Below, piece after piece: positions 8,398 through 16,731 of a stretch of 64,000 nt of DNA. Under the pieces are notes generated by a model. It was given only the letters and a program-made list of their open reading frames with translations. It was not told where the DNA came from and made no database searches. Both the position numbers and the translations under genes were made by a program. Origin of the DNA: JAPOUP01 sp965199865 (lineage in GTDB: Bacteria; Pseudomonadota; Alphaproteobacteria; Rhodobacterales; Rhodobacteraceae); NCBI GenBank assembly GCA_965199865.1, contig CBDATU010000011.1, forward strand, positions 930,001 through 994,000, written 5' to 3'. Numbering within the stretch: the stretch's first letter is position 1; every line of letters begins with the position of its first letter.

Positions 8398-8934
8398 ATG
8401 TCCGCTCCGCTCAGGACGCTTCGCGCTGGTCTGGATTTCATCTATATCGTGGCAGGCGTGCTCGCCGCGCTCTGCCTGGTCGCGATTCTTTCTCTGATTG
8501 TCCTGCAGATGCTGGCGCGCTGGACCGGAGAAGTCTTTCCCGGAGCGCCCGATTACGCTGGTTACTGCATGGCCGCCGCGTCCTTCCTGGCATTCGCCAA
8601 CGCCCTGAACCGTGGCAGCCATATACGCGTTTCAATTCTCCTCAACGCCGTAAGGCCCGGTATCCGGCGGGTTCTGGAGATCTGGTGTTTCGCCATTGGC
8701 ACTGCCGTGGCATGGTATTTTGTCTACTATGCGCAGAAATTTGTGTATTTTTCATGGAAACTCAACGACATAAGTCAGGGCCAAGACCGAACTGCGCTCT
8801 GGATACCGCAGTCCTTCATGCTCGTTGGTGCCGTAATTCTCGCTGTCGCATTGACCGATCACCTGATTCACCTGATCGTTTCAGGCAAGCACCGAATCAG
8901 GCGCGACCTCGTTGACCAGAGCTTCGGGGAGTAG
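8398..8934 (+). CDS. dctQ: TRAP transporter small permease
   Basis: A 178-residue integral membrane protein with four predicted hydrophobic helices, the DctQ arrangement. The first (VAGVLAALCLVAILSLIVLQ) lies at about residues 18-38, and the rest contains the family-typical GAPDYAGYCMAAASFLAFA, the loop NRGSHIRVSIL and WYFVYYAQ. The ATG at 8398 follows GGGAGG at good spacing; the open frame upstream of it has no membrane character. It partners DctM in the inner membrane and lies 5 bases from it. Confidence 0.88.
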   Translation: MSAPLRTLRAGLDFIYIVAGVLAALCLVAILSLIVLQMLARWTGEVFPGAPDYAGYCMAAASFLAFANALNRGSHIRVSILLNAVRPGIRRVLEIWCFAIGTAVAWYFVYYAQKFVYFSWKLNDISQGQDRTALWIPQSFMLVGAVILAVALTDHLIHLIVSGKHRIRRDLVDQSFGE

Positions 8935-8939
8935 GGTAG

Positions 8940-10253
8940 ATGGAAGATTTTTCGATTATTGTCCTCTTTCTTTTCGTCCTCTTCCTGCTGTTGGGAACCG
9001 GAGTCTGGGTCGGCCTTGCCCTTATTGGCGTGGCCTGGGTCGGCATGGAACTGTTTACCAACCGGCCCGTCGGCGATGTCATGCTGACCACTGTTTGGTC
9101 GGCGTCCTCTTCCTGGACGCTCACCGCACTACCGCTGTTCATATGGATGGGCGAAATCCTCTACCGCACGCGGCTCTCAGAGGACATGTTCAAGGGGCTC
9201 GCACCCTGGATGGCCGGTCTGCCGGGCGGATTGGTGCATACCAACATCGTCGGATGCACGGTCTTCGCCGCAGTGTCGGGCTCTAGCGCGGCAACACTGA
9301 CCACCGTTGGAAAGATGTCCATTCCGGAGCTCCGAAGGCGCGAATATCCGGAAGGCATGATCATCGGCACGCTTGCGGGCGCCGCGACACTTGGTCTGAT
9401 GATCCCGCCTTCGCTGACGCTGATCGTCTACGGTGTGACAATCAATGAATCGATATCGAAGCTGTTTTTCGCAGGCATCCTGCCGGGCCTGATTCTAGCC
9501 GCGATGTTCATGGCATATGTGGCAATCACCAGCCAGATATCGTCGAAATGGAATCCCCGCCCCGAGTCTCCGATGCGTTTCAGCGAACGCCTCGCAAATT
9601 CGCGTTTCCTGATTCCGGTATTCCTGCTGATCCTCGTGGTGATAGGCTCGATGTATCTCGGCTACGCCACTGCGACAGAGGCTGCGGCCTTTGGAGTTAT
9701 TGGTGGGCTGATTCTCGCCGCCTCCCAGGGATCGCTGAACTGGAAGAGCTTCACCGAATCCCTAATGGGTGCAACGCGCACCTCAGCAATGATTGCGCTG
9801 ATTCTCGCCGGCGCGGCATTCCTGTCGCTGTCCATGGGATTCACCGGCCTACCGCGTGGGCTCGCCGACCTAATCGCGCAGCTGGAGCTTTCGCGGTTCC
9901 AGCTGCTTATGGTCCTGCTGGTGTTCTATATCCTCCTGGGCATGTTCCTTGATGGGATATCATCGGTCGTACTGACCATGGCGGTCGTGGAGCCAATGGT
10001 TCGCGAGGCGGGAATCGACCTTATCTGGTTCGGCATCTTCATCGTTGTCGTGGTCGAAATGGCGCAGATAACACCACCGATCGGCTTCAACCTGTTCGTA
10101 CTTCAGGGAATGACCAACCATGAAATGGTATTCATCGCACGCGCCGGGTTCCCGATGTTCCTGATCATGGTCCTGATGGTTTTCGTTCTGATCGCCTTTC
10201 CTGAAATCGCCACATGGCTGCCGGACAACCTGCGGAAGGGACCGGGCGGTTGA
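8940..10253 (+). CDS. dctM: TRAP transporter large permease
   Basis: A 437-residue, highly hydrophobic protein of the DctM family with about 12 membrane segments. Characteristic elements are LPLFIWMGEILYRTRLSEDMF, FAAVSGSSAATLTTVGKMSIPE, TLAGAATLGLMIPPSLTLIVYG and, near the end, EMAQITPPIGFNLFVLQGM. These form the sodium-coupled transport channel that receives solute from DctP. The length is normal and the gene appears intact. It follows dctQ by 5 bases in the same operon. Confidence 0.92.
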   Translation: MEDFSIIVLFLFVLFLLLGTGVWVGLALIGVAWVGMELFTNRPVGDVMLTTVWSASSSWTLTALPLFIWMGEILYRTRLSEDMFKGLAPWMAGLPGGLVHTNIVGCTVFAAVSGSSAATLTTVGKMSIPELRRREYPEGMIIGTLAGAATLGLMIPPSLTLIVYGVTINESISKLFFAGILPGLILAAMFMAYVAITSQISSKWNPRPESPMRFSERLANSRFLIPVFLLILVVIGSMYLGYATATEAAAFGVIGGLILAASQGSLNWKSFTESLMGATRTSAMIALILAGAAFLSLSMGFTGLPRGLADLIAQLELSRFQLLMVLLVFYILLGMFLDGISSVVLTMAVVEPMVREAGIDLIWFGIFIVVVVEMAQITPPIGFNLFVLQGMTNHEMVFIARAGFPMFLIMVLMVFVLIAFPEIATWLPDNLRKGPGG

Positions 10254-10315
10254 AGATGCTCGAACTGTCGGGGTTTTCCTCCAGGGCCGTTCATGGCGTT
10301 CTGACCAGAACCTGA

Positions 10316-11215
10316 ATGCGGATTCTGCGCCTCGCCGCGCATCACGGCCGGGCCCTGCTTGTCATTGGCCTTGTAGCCGGTTTCGCGCTGCCTGATCTCG
10401 CCGCTGCACTGAAGCCGATGCTTCCGGCGATGGTCGCATTCCTGGTATTTGTCAGCGCCCTGCGAATCGGCGCGCGCACCGCCCTTGGGAATCTGCAGGA
10501 CGCAAGACAGGGACTCGCCCTGATTATGACGCTACAGCTCGCCGTTCCGTTCACGCTGGCAGGCGGACTGGCACTTGCCGGCCTGCATGGGAGTGTTGCA
10601 GGAGCTGCACTAGTGCTCGCGATGGCGGCGCCTTCGATCTCCGGCAGCCCCGCGTTTACGGTTATGCTGGGCCATGACCCGGCTCCGGCAATGCGGTTAC
10701 TGATCCTTGGAACGGCGTTTCTACCGCTGACGGTGCTTCCCGTGTTCTGGCTACTGCCTACGCTTGGCGGGCCCAACGAGGTGGTTCGTGCGGCCCTGCG
10801 TCTGACGGTCCTGATCTCCATTGCCACCGGAGCAGCCTTCGCCGTGCGTCAATGGCTCTTTCCTGACCCCCAGCAAGTGACGGTTCGCGAACTCGACGGT
10901 CTCGCGGCCCTGACCCTTGCGGTGATTGTGATTGGCCTCATGGCCGCCGTCGGTCCAACACTTCGCAATGAACCCATGATTCTGGCTGGCTGGTTGTCCC
11001 TGGCGTTCCTGGCAAATTTTGGCATGCAGGTCATGGCGAGGACGCTTGGCGCTCCGGTCGCTGCGGCGGTCGTTGCGGGCAATCGCAACATCGCCCTGTT
11101 TCTTGTTGCGCTTCCGGCCGAGGTAACGGATCCTCTACTTACCTTCATCGGATGCTACCAGGTGCCGATGTATCTCACACCAATCCTGATGCGACGCTTC
11201 TATGACCGGGGCTGA
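10316..11215 (+). CDS. Membrane transporter, bile acid:sodium symporter (BASS)-like
   Basis: A 299-residue protein of roughly nine to ten hydrophobic helices. The pattern LVFVSALRIG, followed by a VAGAALVLAMAAPSISGSPAF half and a later LANFGMQV and AAVVAGNRNIALFL half, resembles the two-fold repeated SBF/BASS fold that moves organic anions with sodium. It may export or import an intermediate of the surrounding pathway. It has no strong ribosome binding site at the chosen ATG. Its 3' end overlaps the start of pxpB by 14 bases, so it belongs to the same operon. The family assignment is by overall pattern and is moderate. Confidence 0.55.
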   Translation: MRILRLAAHHGRALLVIGLVAGFALPDLAAALKPMLPAMVAFLVFVSALRIGARTALGNLQDARQGLALIMTLQLAVPFTLAGGLALAGLHGSVAGAALVLAMAAPSISGSPAFTVMLGHDPAPAMRLLILGTAFLPLTVLPVFWLLPTLGGPNEVVRAALRLTVLISIATGAAFAVRQWLFPDPQQVTVRELDGLAALTLAVIVIGLMAAVGPTLRNEPMILAGWLSLAFLANFGMQVMARTLGAPVAAAVVAGNRNIALFLVALPAEVTDPLLTFIGCYQVPMYLTPILMRRFYDRG

Positions 11216-11948
11216 AAGCCTGCCCTGGATCCGCGATATCGGGCTCACCGGGAAACTGGTGAGTTTCGCTGATAGGCTTTCCGATTCCGCCAATCGGGCC
11301 GCGCTTGCATTCCGAGCTGCAGTGGAGGCGGAACGATGGGAGGGCATTGAGGAGACCGCGACAACGCCTGTCTCCGTATTCCTGCGTTTTGACCCGCTTC
11401 GGCTTAGCCATGACTCGCTGGAGGCCCGGCTTGCCACCCTGCTTGCCAGGGAGGACTGGCTGGCCGCACCCCTTCCACAGGGAAGAACGCTCTGGCACAT
11501 CCCGACTGTCATCGGCGGCTGCCATGGCCCACAGTTCCCAGAGGCGGCCAGCTGCGCAGGGCTTGATGTTGAGCAGGCAAGGAAGGACATCGCCGAGGCC
11601 AGGCTGCGCGTGCTAACCATTGGCTTCGCTCCTGGTCAGCCTTACATGGGCGAACTTCCCGAGCGCTGGAACATCCCACGCATGGCGCGCATCAATAGGC
11701 AGGTTCCCGGCGGAGCTCTAGTCGCAGCCATCCGTCAGCTCATCATATTCGCCGGTCCCGCTCCGACTGGATGGAGGCATATCGGGAATACGGCGTTTGA
11801 GTGCTTCCGCCCCGCATCCGAACAGCCCTTTCCGCTATCTCCCGGGGACGAAGTGACGTTTCGTGAGGTCACCGGGGAGGAACTCGATGATATCCGCGCG
11901 ACCGACCAAACAGGTAACGGTGGAGCTACGCGGGAAATGCTGGAATGA
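11202..11948 (+). CDS. pxpB: 5-oxoprolinase subunit B
   Basis: A 248-residue protein of the PxpB/KipI family (allophanate hydrolase subunit 1 domain). The diagnostic run is LTIGFAPGQPYMGELPERW, followed by the proline- and arginine-containing IPRMARINRQVPGGAL. Together with PxpA and PxpC it forms the ATP-dependent bacterial 5-oxoprolinase that opens pyroglutamate to L-glutamate in the cytosol. It overlaps the upstream BASS-like gene by 14 bases and pxpC by 4 bases (ATGA). This B-C-A order is one of the usual arrangements. Confidence 0.88.
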   Translation: MTGAESLPWIRDIGLTGKLVSFADRLSDSANRAALAFRAAVEAERWEGIEETATTPVSVFLRFDPLRLSHDSLEARLATLLAREDWLAAPLPQGRTLWHIPTVIGGCHGPQFPEAASCAGLDVEQARKDIAEARLRVLTIGFAPGQPYMGELPERWNIPRMARINRQVPGGALVAAIRQLIIFAGPAPTGWRHIGNTAFECFRPASEQPFPLSPGDEVTFREVTGEELDDIRATDQTGNGGATREMLE

Positions 11949-12982
11949 CACGGGCCCTGCAGGTTATCCGATGCCGACCCGGCATTACGGTTCAGGATTC
12001 CGGGCGCACGGGTCGGCTTGACAATGGCCTTTCCGCAGGCGGCATGGCAGATCCGCTCGCATTCCATGAGGGTGCGGCCCTACTCGGCCAGTCCGTGGAG
12101 GCCGCGGCACTTGAGCTTGCGGGAACGGGCGGCGTGTTCGAAGCGACCACCGACATGCGCATCGCCCTGACCGGTGCGCCAGTTCGGGCCGACATCGACG
12201 GCAAACCCATCGCCTGCAACGCCAGCCACTGGCTGAAACACGGCCAGGCGCTCACCCTTGGCCATGCGCTTCGTGGAAACTACAGCTATCTTCATGTGGG
12301 AGGTGGATTTGATACCCCTGTGTTCCTGGAATCACGTTCCACCCATCTCGCGGCCCGTATTGGCGAGCTGATAAAGGAAGGAACCGTCCTTCCCGTCGCT
12401 GAGGATGCTGGTGACCAGACTGGTCTGGCGCTTGATACTTCAGAACGATTCTGCGGCGGCATCCTGCGGATCGTTCCCAGCGTTCAGACCGGTCAGTTCG
12501 ACACCGCATCGCTCGCCCGTCTGGAAGAAACTCGGTTCACCCGCGATCCGCGCGGAAACCGCATGGGAGTAAGAATGGCGTTCGAAGGGCCTCCATTCAG
12601 TGCTGAACGGCAGCTTGACACGTTATCCGAATCCGTGGTGCCGGGCGACATTCAGATCGTCGGCGACGGCACGCCGTTCGTTCTGCTTGGCGAATGCCAG
12701 ACCACTGGCGGCTATCCCCGCATTGGAACCGTGATTCCACCCGACATTCCATTGGTTGCCCAGGCTCGCCTGGGCGATCCTATCCGGTTCCGCTTCATTG
12801 ACCGCAATGAGGCCATCACCGCCTACAGGTGTTTCCGCAGCCAGCTCGCCACGCTACCACAGGCAGCGCGGCCCCTTGTACGCGAGCCACATGACATTCC
12901 CGATCTGCTGGCCTATCAACTTATCGACGGTGCCATCACCGGAAACGAGGAAGACAGCCATGAGCATATCCATCGACCTTAA
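11945..12982 (+). CDS. pxpC: 5-oxoprolinase subunit C
   Basis: A 345-residue protein of the PxpC/KipA family (allophanate hydrolase subunit 2, biotin-dependent carboxyltransferase-like domain). The N-terminal ITVQDSGRTGRLDNGLSAGG, the central LHVGGGFDTP and the late GDIQIVGDGTPFVLLGECQT followed by GGYPRIGTVI are family hallmarks. It joins PxpB as the ATP-using half of 5-oxoprolinase. Its end overlaps the start of pxpA by 23 bases. Confidence 0.88.
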   Translation: MTRALQVIRCRPGITVQDSGRTGRLDNGLSAGGMADPLAFHEGAALLGQSVEAAALELAGTGGVFEATTDMRIALTGAPVRADIDGKPIACNASHWLKHGQALTLGHALRGNYSYLHVGGGFDTPVFLESRSTHLAARIGELIKEGTVLPVAEDAGDQTGLALDTSERFCGGILRIVPSVQTGQFDTASLARLEETRFTRDPRGNRMGVRMAFEGPPFSAERQLDTLSESVVPGDIQIVGDGTPFVLLGECQTTGGYPRIGTVIPPDIPLVAQARLGDPIRFRFIDRNEAITAYRCFRSQLATLPQAARPLVREPHDIPDLLAYQLIDGAITGNEEDSHEHIHRP

Positions 12983-13721
12983 CGCCGATATGGGCGAAAG
13001 CTTTGGCCCCTGGCCAATGGGAAGCGACAAAAGTCTGCTGGACATCGTCACTTCCGCAAACATAGCCTGCGGCTTTCATGCCGGTGACGCCGATGTGATG
13101 GCGGATACGATGGCGGCCGCGCTGGAACGCGGTGTCGGCATCGGCGCGCATCCGGGATTTCCCGACCTGCAGGGCTTCGGGAGACGTCGAATGCATGTTC
13201 CGAGAGAGACGGTCGCCAATTGGATACGGTACCAGATGGGCGCGGCTCAGGCGATGGCGAGGGCCGCAGGTGGCGAGGTTACGCACCTGAAACTTCATGG
13301 AGCGCTGTCAAACATGTGCTCAGAGAACGCGGAACTGGCTCGGGCCTGCTACGAGGCCGCACTGTCAGTCGATCCGTCCTTCACAATCATGGTTCTCGCG
13401 GCGACAGTCATGGAGGATGTCGTCCGGGATATCGGATGCAACTATGCCGCCGAGATCTTTGCCGATCGCGCATATAACGATGACGCCACCCTTGTGGATC
13501 GTTCGTTGCCCGGCGCGGTGATTCACGACGCGGCGCATGCCACCAGCCGCATCGTAGATATGGTGAATTCCAGGGCGATCATCACGGAATCGGGCAAGCA
13601 CATCCCCAGCAGAATCGATACTGTCTGCGTACACGGCGACAATGCCGAGGCAGTCGCTCTCGCCCGCGGCGTTCGTCAGGGGCTGGAATCTGCGGGAATC
13701 ACGGTGCGCGGACTCAGCTGA
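12960..13721 (+). CDS. pxpA: 5-oxoprolinase subunit A (LamB/YcsF family)
   Basis: A 253-residue LamB/YcsF protein. The start at 12960 gives the canonical opening MSISIDLNADMGESFGPW; longer frames upstream have no family similarity. Active-site motifs are ANIACGFHAGD, GAHPGFPDLQGFGRR, THLKLHGALSN and the closing VCVHGDN, all with the conserved His, Asp and Lys. This subunit holds the site that hydrolyses pyroglutamate after activation by PxpBC. It completes the pathway from a cyclic amino acid to glutamate suggested by this operon. Confidence 0.9.
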   Translation: MSISIDLNADMGESFGPWPMGSDKSLLDIVTSANIACGFHAGDADVMADTMAAALERGVGIGAHPGFPDLQGFGRRRMHVPRETVANWIRYQMGAAQAMARAAGGEVTHLKLHGALSNMCSENAELARACYEAALSVDPSFTIMVLAATVMEDVVRDIGCNYAAEIFADRAYNDDATLVDRSLPGAVIHDAAHATSRIVDMVNSRAIITESGKHIPSRIDTVCVHGDNAEAVALARGVRQGLESAGITVRGLS

Positions 13722-13798
13722 GCATTCCAGTCCTTGCGCGGCGGCATCCTTTGCCATTAGAGGGGCTATCGGGAAGGATGCGAAAGAAAGGCAGCCCC

Positions 13799-14773
13799 AT
13801 GGCATATGCGATTGTCGCCGAACGCCCCGGCACTGCTGAAGTGCTTAAGCGTGTCGATATCGAACCACCCGACCCGGGCGACGGCGAGGTTCTGGTACGC
13901 CAGACCGCAATCGGGGTGAATTTCATCGACATCTACATCCGCTCCGGCAGCTACCCCTGGCCAGTGGAAAAGGATCTCACGCTCGGCTGCGAAGGTGCCG
14001 GCATCGTCGCGGCGGTTGGTCCCGGCGTGCGGGGGTTCAAACACGGGGACCGGGTGGCATATACTATCCTGAACGGCACCTATACCACGCATTGCATAGT
14101 GCCATCATCACTACTGCTACATCTACCGGATGATGTGAGCGACGAACAGGCAGCGGCCGCAATGCTGAAGGGACTGACGGCATATTACCTTCTGAATGAC
14201 AGCTATCCTGTTTCGAGTGGTGAAACCGTGCTGGTTCATGCAGCCGCCGGAGGCGTCGGGCTTCTGGTCGGCCAGTGGCTCAAGGCGCGTGGCGTGCATG
14301 CGATTGGCACAGCGGGCGGCGCTGCCAAATGCACACTTGCGAAGAAGAACGGATATGTAGAAGCGATAGACTACCGCGAGGAGGACTTCGTGTCGCGCGT
14401 CCTCGATCTGACCGGTGGTGAGGGCGTATCAGCGGTCTATGACAGCGTTGGCCATGATACGATCAAAGGCTCGGTCAAATGCCTGAAGACATTCGGAACG
14501 CTCGTCAGCTTCGGACAGAGCAGCGGTGCGCCCGATGAATTCCGGATCGCCGATCTCTCGCGGGGATCGTTACGGCTTCAGCGCCCAACCCTGTTCCATT
14601 ACGCAACAATGCGCTCCTGGCTTGAACGGGCGTCAGCAGACCTGTTCGCCGCGGTCGCGGATGGCAGCCTGAAGATCAACGTTTCGGCGCGGCGACCGCT
14701 GCAGGAAGCGGCGCAGGCACATGACGATCTGGAAGCCCGCAGGACCACAGGTTCGACAGTGTTAATTCCCTGA
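13799..14773 (+). CDS. Quinone oxidoreductase (zinc-independent MDR family)
   Basis: A 324-residue NADPH:quinone oxidoreductase-like protein. Family features are the N-terminal GVNFIDIYIRSGSYPWP, CEGAGIVAAVGPGV, MLKGLTAYYLLNDSY, the dinucleotide-binding VLVHAAAGGVGLLVGQ, and FGQSSGAP. The Cys/His ligands of the zinc-dependent relatives are absent. The start at 13799 matches the usual N-terminus; an in-frame upstream ATG at 13778 would add seven residues. Such enzymes reduce quinones or enones in the cytosol. It lies 77 bases after pxpA in the same direction and may be co-transcribed, but its part in the pathway is unclear. Confidence 0.8.
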   Translation: MAYAIVAERPGTAEVLKRVDIEPPDPGDGEVLVRQTAIGVNFIDIYIRSGSYPWPVEKDLTLGCEGAGIVAAVGPGVRGFKHGDRVAYTILNGTYTTHCIVPSSLLLHLPDDVSDEQAAAAMLKGLTAYYLLNDSYPVSSGETVLVHAAAGGVGLLVGQWLKARGVHAIGTAGGAAKCTLAKKNGYVEAIDYREEDFVSRVLDLTGGEGVSAVYDSVGHDTIKGSVKCLKTFGTLVSFGQSSGAPDEFRIADLSRGSLRLQRPTLFHYATMRSWLERASADLFAAVADGSLKINVSARRPLQEAAQAHDDLEARRTTGSTVLIP

Positions 14774-14950
14774 CCTTACGACCGGACAGTCGCTGAAATC
14801 TGGAATTCACTCCGGCTCTCAGGAAGTTTGGTTCACTGATGAGCCCGGTCACCTGACCGATACTGGCAACCCATGAAGAGCACCGGGAGATATTCCCGCC
14901 CTCATCGTAGGTGGCCGCAATATTGACTGAACTGGAAATGGAGCGAAATC

Positions 14951-15655
14951 ATGGCCGATCACAGAGTTGCCCTTGTTACGGCGGGAGGTTCAGGAATGGG
15001 TGCGGACGCGGCGCGGCGCCTGCATTCTGAAGGCTTCCACATCGGAATCCTCAGCTCATCAGGAAAGGGCGACGCTCTGGCGACCCAGCTTGGCGGCGTT
15101 GGCCATACCGGCAGCAATCTCGATTCCACCAGCCACCAGGCTCTTGTGGACAAAGCGATGGCGGCCTGGGGCCGCGTGGATGTCCTGGTCAATTCAGCGG
15201 GCCATGGACCCAAAGGAGACGTTCTGGAGATCAGCGACGAGGACTGGCACAGGGGGATGGATGTCTACCTCATGAACGTGATTCGCCCCACCCGCCTCGT
15301 GGCCCCAATCATGGCGGAACAGGGAGGCGGGTCGATTATCAACATCTCCACGTTCGCAACATTTGAGCCGGATCCGCTGTTCCCCACTTCAGGTGTGTTC
15401 CGGGCGGGTCTTGCGAGCTTCACCAAGCTGTTTTCCGACCGTTACGCCCATCAGAACGTACGGATGAACAATGTTCTGCCAGGTTTCATCGACAGTCTTC
15501 CCGAATCTGACGATCGACGGGCAAGAATCCCGATGGGTCGCTACGGTCGTGTCGAAGAAGTCAGCTCGCTCATTGCATATCTTGCCTCTGACCAAGCCGC
15601 ATACATCACCGGCCAGAACATCCGCATCGATGGTGGGGTAACGTCATCAGTCTAG
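14951..15655 (+). CDS. SDR-family protein with atypical active site
   Basis: A 234-residue short-chain dehydrogenase/reductase. The NAD(P) motif is present as VTAGGSGMG, the structural NAG motif as VNSAGHG, the catalytic Ser region as INISTFATFEP, and the end reads ITGQNIRIDGGVTSS. The usual YxxxK catalytic pair is missing: the aligned stretch reads FPTSGVFRAGLASFTK, with no Tyr and an Arg where Lys is expected. The same replacement is known in a subgroup of SDR proteins, so it need not be a dead gene. It may act on a non-standard substrate or serve as a binding protein. It follows the quinone oxidoreductase after a 177-base gap. Confidence 0.78.
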   Translation: MADHRVALVTAGGSGMGADAARRLHSEGFHIGILSSSGKGDALATQLGGVGHTGSNLDSTSHQALVDKAMAAWGRVDVLVNSAGHGPKGDVLEISDEDWHRGMDVYLMNVIRPTRLVAPIMAEQGGGSIINISTFATFEPDPLFPTSGVFRAGLASFTKLFSDRYAHQNVRMNNVLPGFIDSLPESDDRRARIPMGRYGRVEEVSSLIAYLASDQAAYITGQNIRIDGGVTSSV

Positions 15656-15769
15656 CTTCCCGGATCCCCCGGATCCTGCCGCTAACCTCCCGCCTCCTTC
15701 GCATTGCATTCAGGAACAGCCGCGCCCATATTTGCCGCATGGCCACGGGCACAGGTTCGGAACCACCGG

Positions 15770-16729
15770 ATGACCAATTACCTTGAATTCGAAAAACCGC
15801 TCGCCGAGATCGAGGGCAAGGCGGAGGAACTACGCGCGCTCGCACGTGCGAATAAGGAAATGGACGTCGAACAGGAAGCGGCCGCACTTGACGGCAAGGC
15901 CGCGGTGATGCTGGAGGAACTGTACAGGGATCTGAGTTCCTGGCGCAAATGTCAGGTCGCCCGGCATCCCGCCAGGCCACGATGCACGGACTACGTGGAA
16001 GCTCTGTTCACGGAATGCGTTCCTTTGGCTGGCGACCGCAACTTCGCCGATGACCAGGCGGTATTTGGATGCCTGGCGCGACTGGATGGTCGGCCGACGA
16101 TGGTGATCGGGCACGAAAAAGGGCATGACACCAAGAGCCGGATCAAGCGTAATTTCGGAATGGCCCGCCCTGAAGGCTACCGCAAGGCGATACGGCTGAT
16201 GACGCTCGCAGACAGGTTCGGGCTACCGGTGATTACCCTGGTCGATACACCCGGCGCATATCCCGGAAAGGGTGCCGAAGAACGCGGGCAGTCCGAGGCT
16301 ATCGCACGCACGACCGAAAAGTGCCTGCAGATCGGAGTCCCTCTGGTCAGCGTCATCATCGGTGAGGGGGGGTCGGGCGGAGCCGTCGCCTTCGCTACCG
16401 CAAACCGGGTGGCGATGCTGGAGCACTCGATCTATTCCGTCATCAGCCCTGAAGGCTGCGCCTCGATTCTCTGGAAAAATTCGGAAAAGATGCAGGAGGC
16501 GGCCCAGGCGCTTCGGCTTACCGCGAATGATCTGAAACAGCTGGGAGTCATTGACCGCATCATTGACGAGCCGGTGGGCGGGGCCCAGCGCAATCGGAAG
16601 GCGACGATTGAGGCGGTGGGCAGCGCAATTGGGGAGATGCTGGACCCGCTCTCCAGAATGTCACGTAAGGCGCTTGTCAAGGACCGCCGCGAAAAGTTCC
16701 TGTCCATGGGATCGAAGGGACTGACCTAG
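15770..16729 (+). CDS. accA: Acetyl-CoA carboxylase carboxyltransferase subunit alpha
   Basis: A 319-residue AccA, the usual length. It transfers the carboxyl group from biotin to acetyl-CoA with AccD in the first step of fatty acid synthesis. Diagnostic sequences are the N-terminal YLEFEKPLAEIEGKAEELR, the CoA-binding ARPEGYRKAIRLM, LVDTPGAYPGKGAEERGQSE, IGEGGSGGAVA and SVISPEGCASILW. The ATG at 15770 matches the family N-terminus. The TAG stop lies inside the CTAG core of the target duplication of IS copy 2, so the insertion abuts the gene without altering it. It is likely essential and independent of the catabolic cluster. Confidence 0.95.
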   Translation: MTNYLEFEKPLAEIEGKAEELRALARANKEMDVEQEAAALDGKAAVMLEELYRDLSSWRKCQVARHPARPRCTDYVEALFTECVPLAGDRNFADDQAVFGCLARLDGRPTMVIGHEKGHDTKSRIKRNFGMARPEGYRKAIRLMTLADRFGLPVITLVDTPGAYPGKGAEERGQSEAIARTTEKCLQIGVPLVSVIIGEGGSGGAVAFATANRVAMLEHSIYSVISPEGCASILWKNSEKMQEAAQALRLTANDLKQLGVIDRIIDEPVGGAQRNRKATIEAVGSAIGEMLDPLSRMSRKALVKDRREKFLSMGSKGLT

Positions 16730-16731
16730 CC
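16724..16731. repeat. Left 8-bp target site duplication, IS copy 2
   Basis: ACCTAGCC, repeated exactly at 19170-19177. It includes the accA stop codon. Confidence 0.9.
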
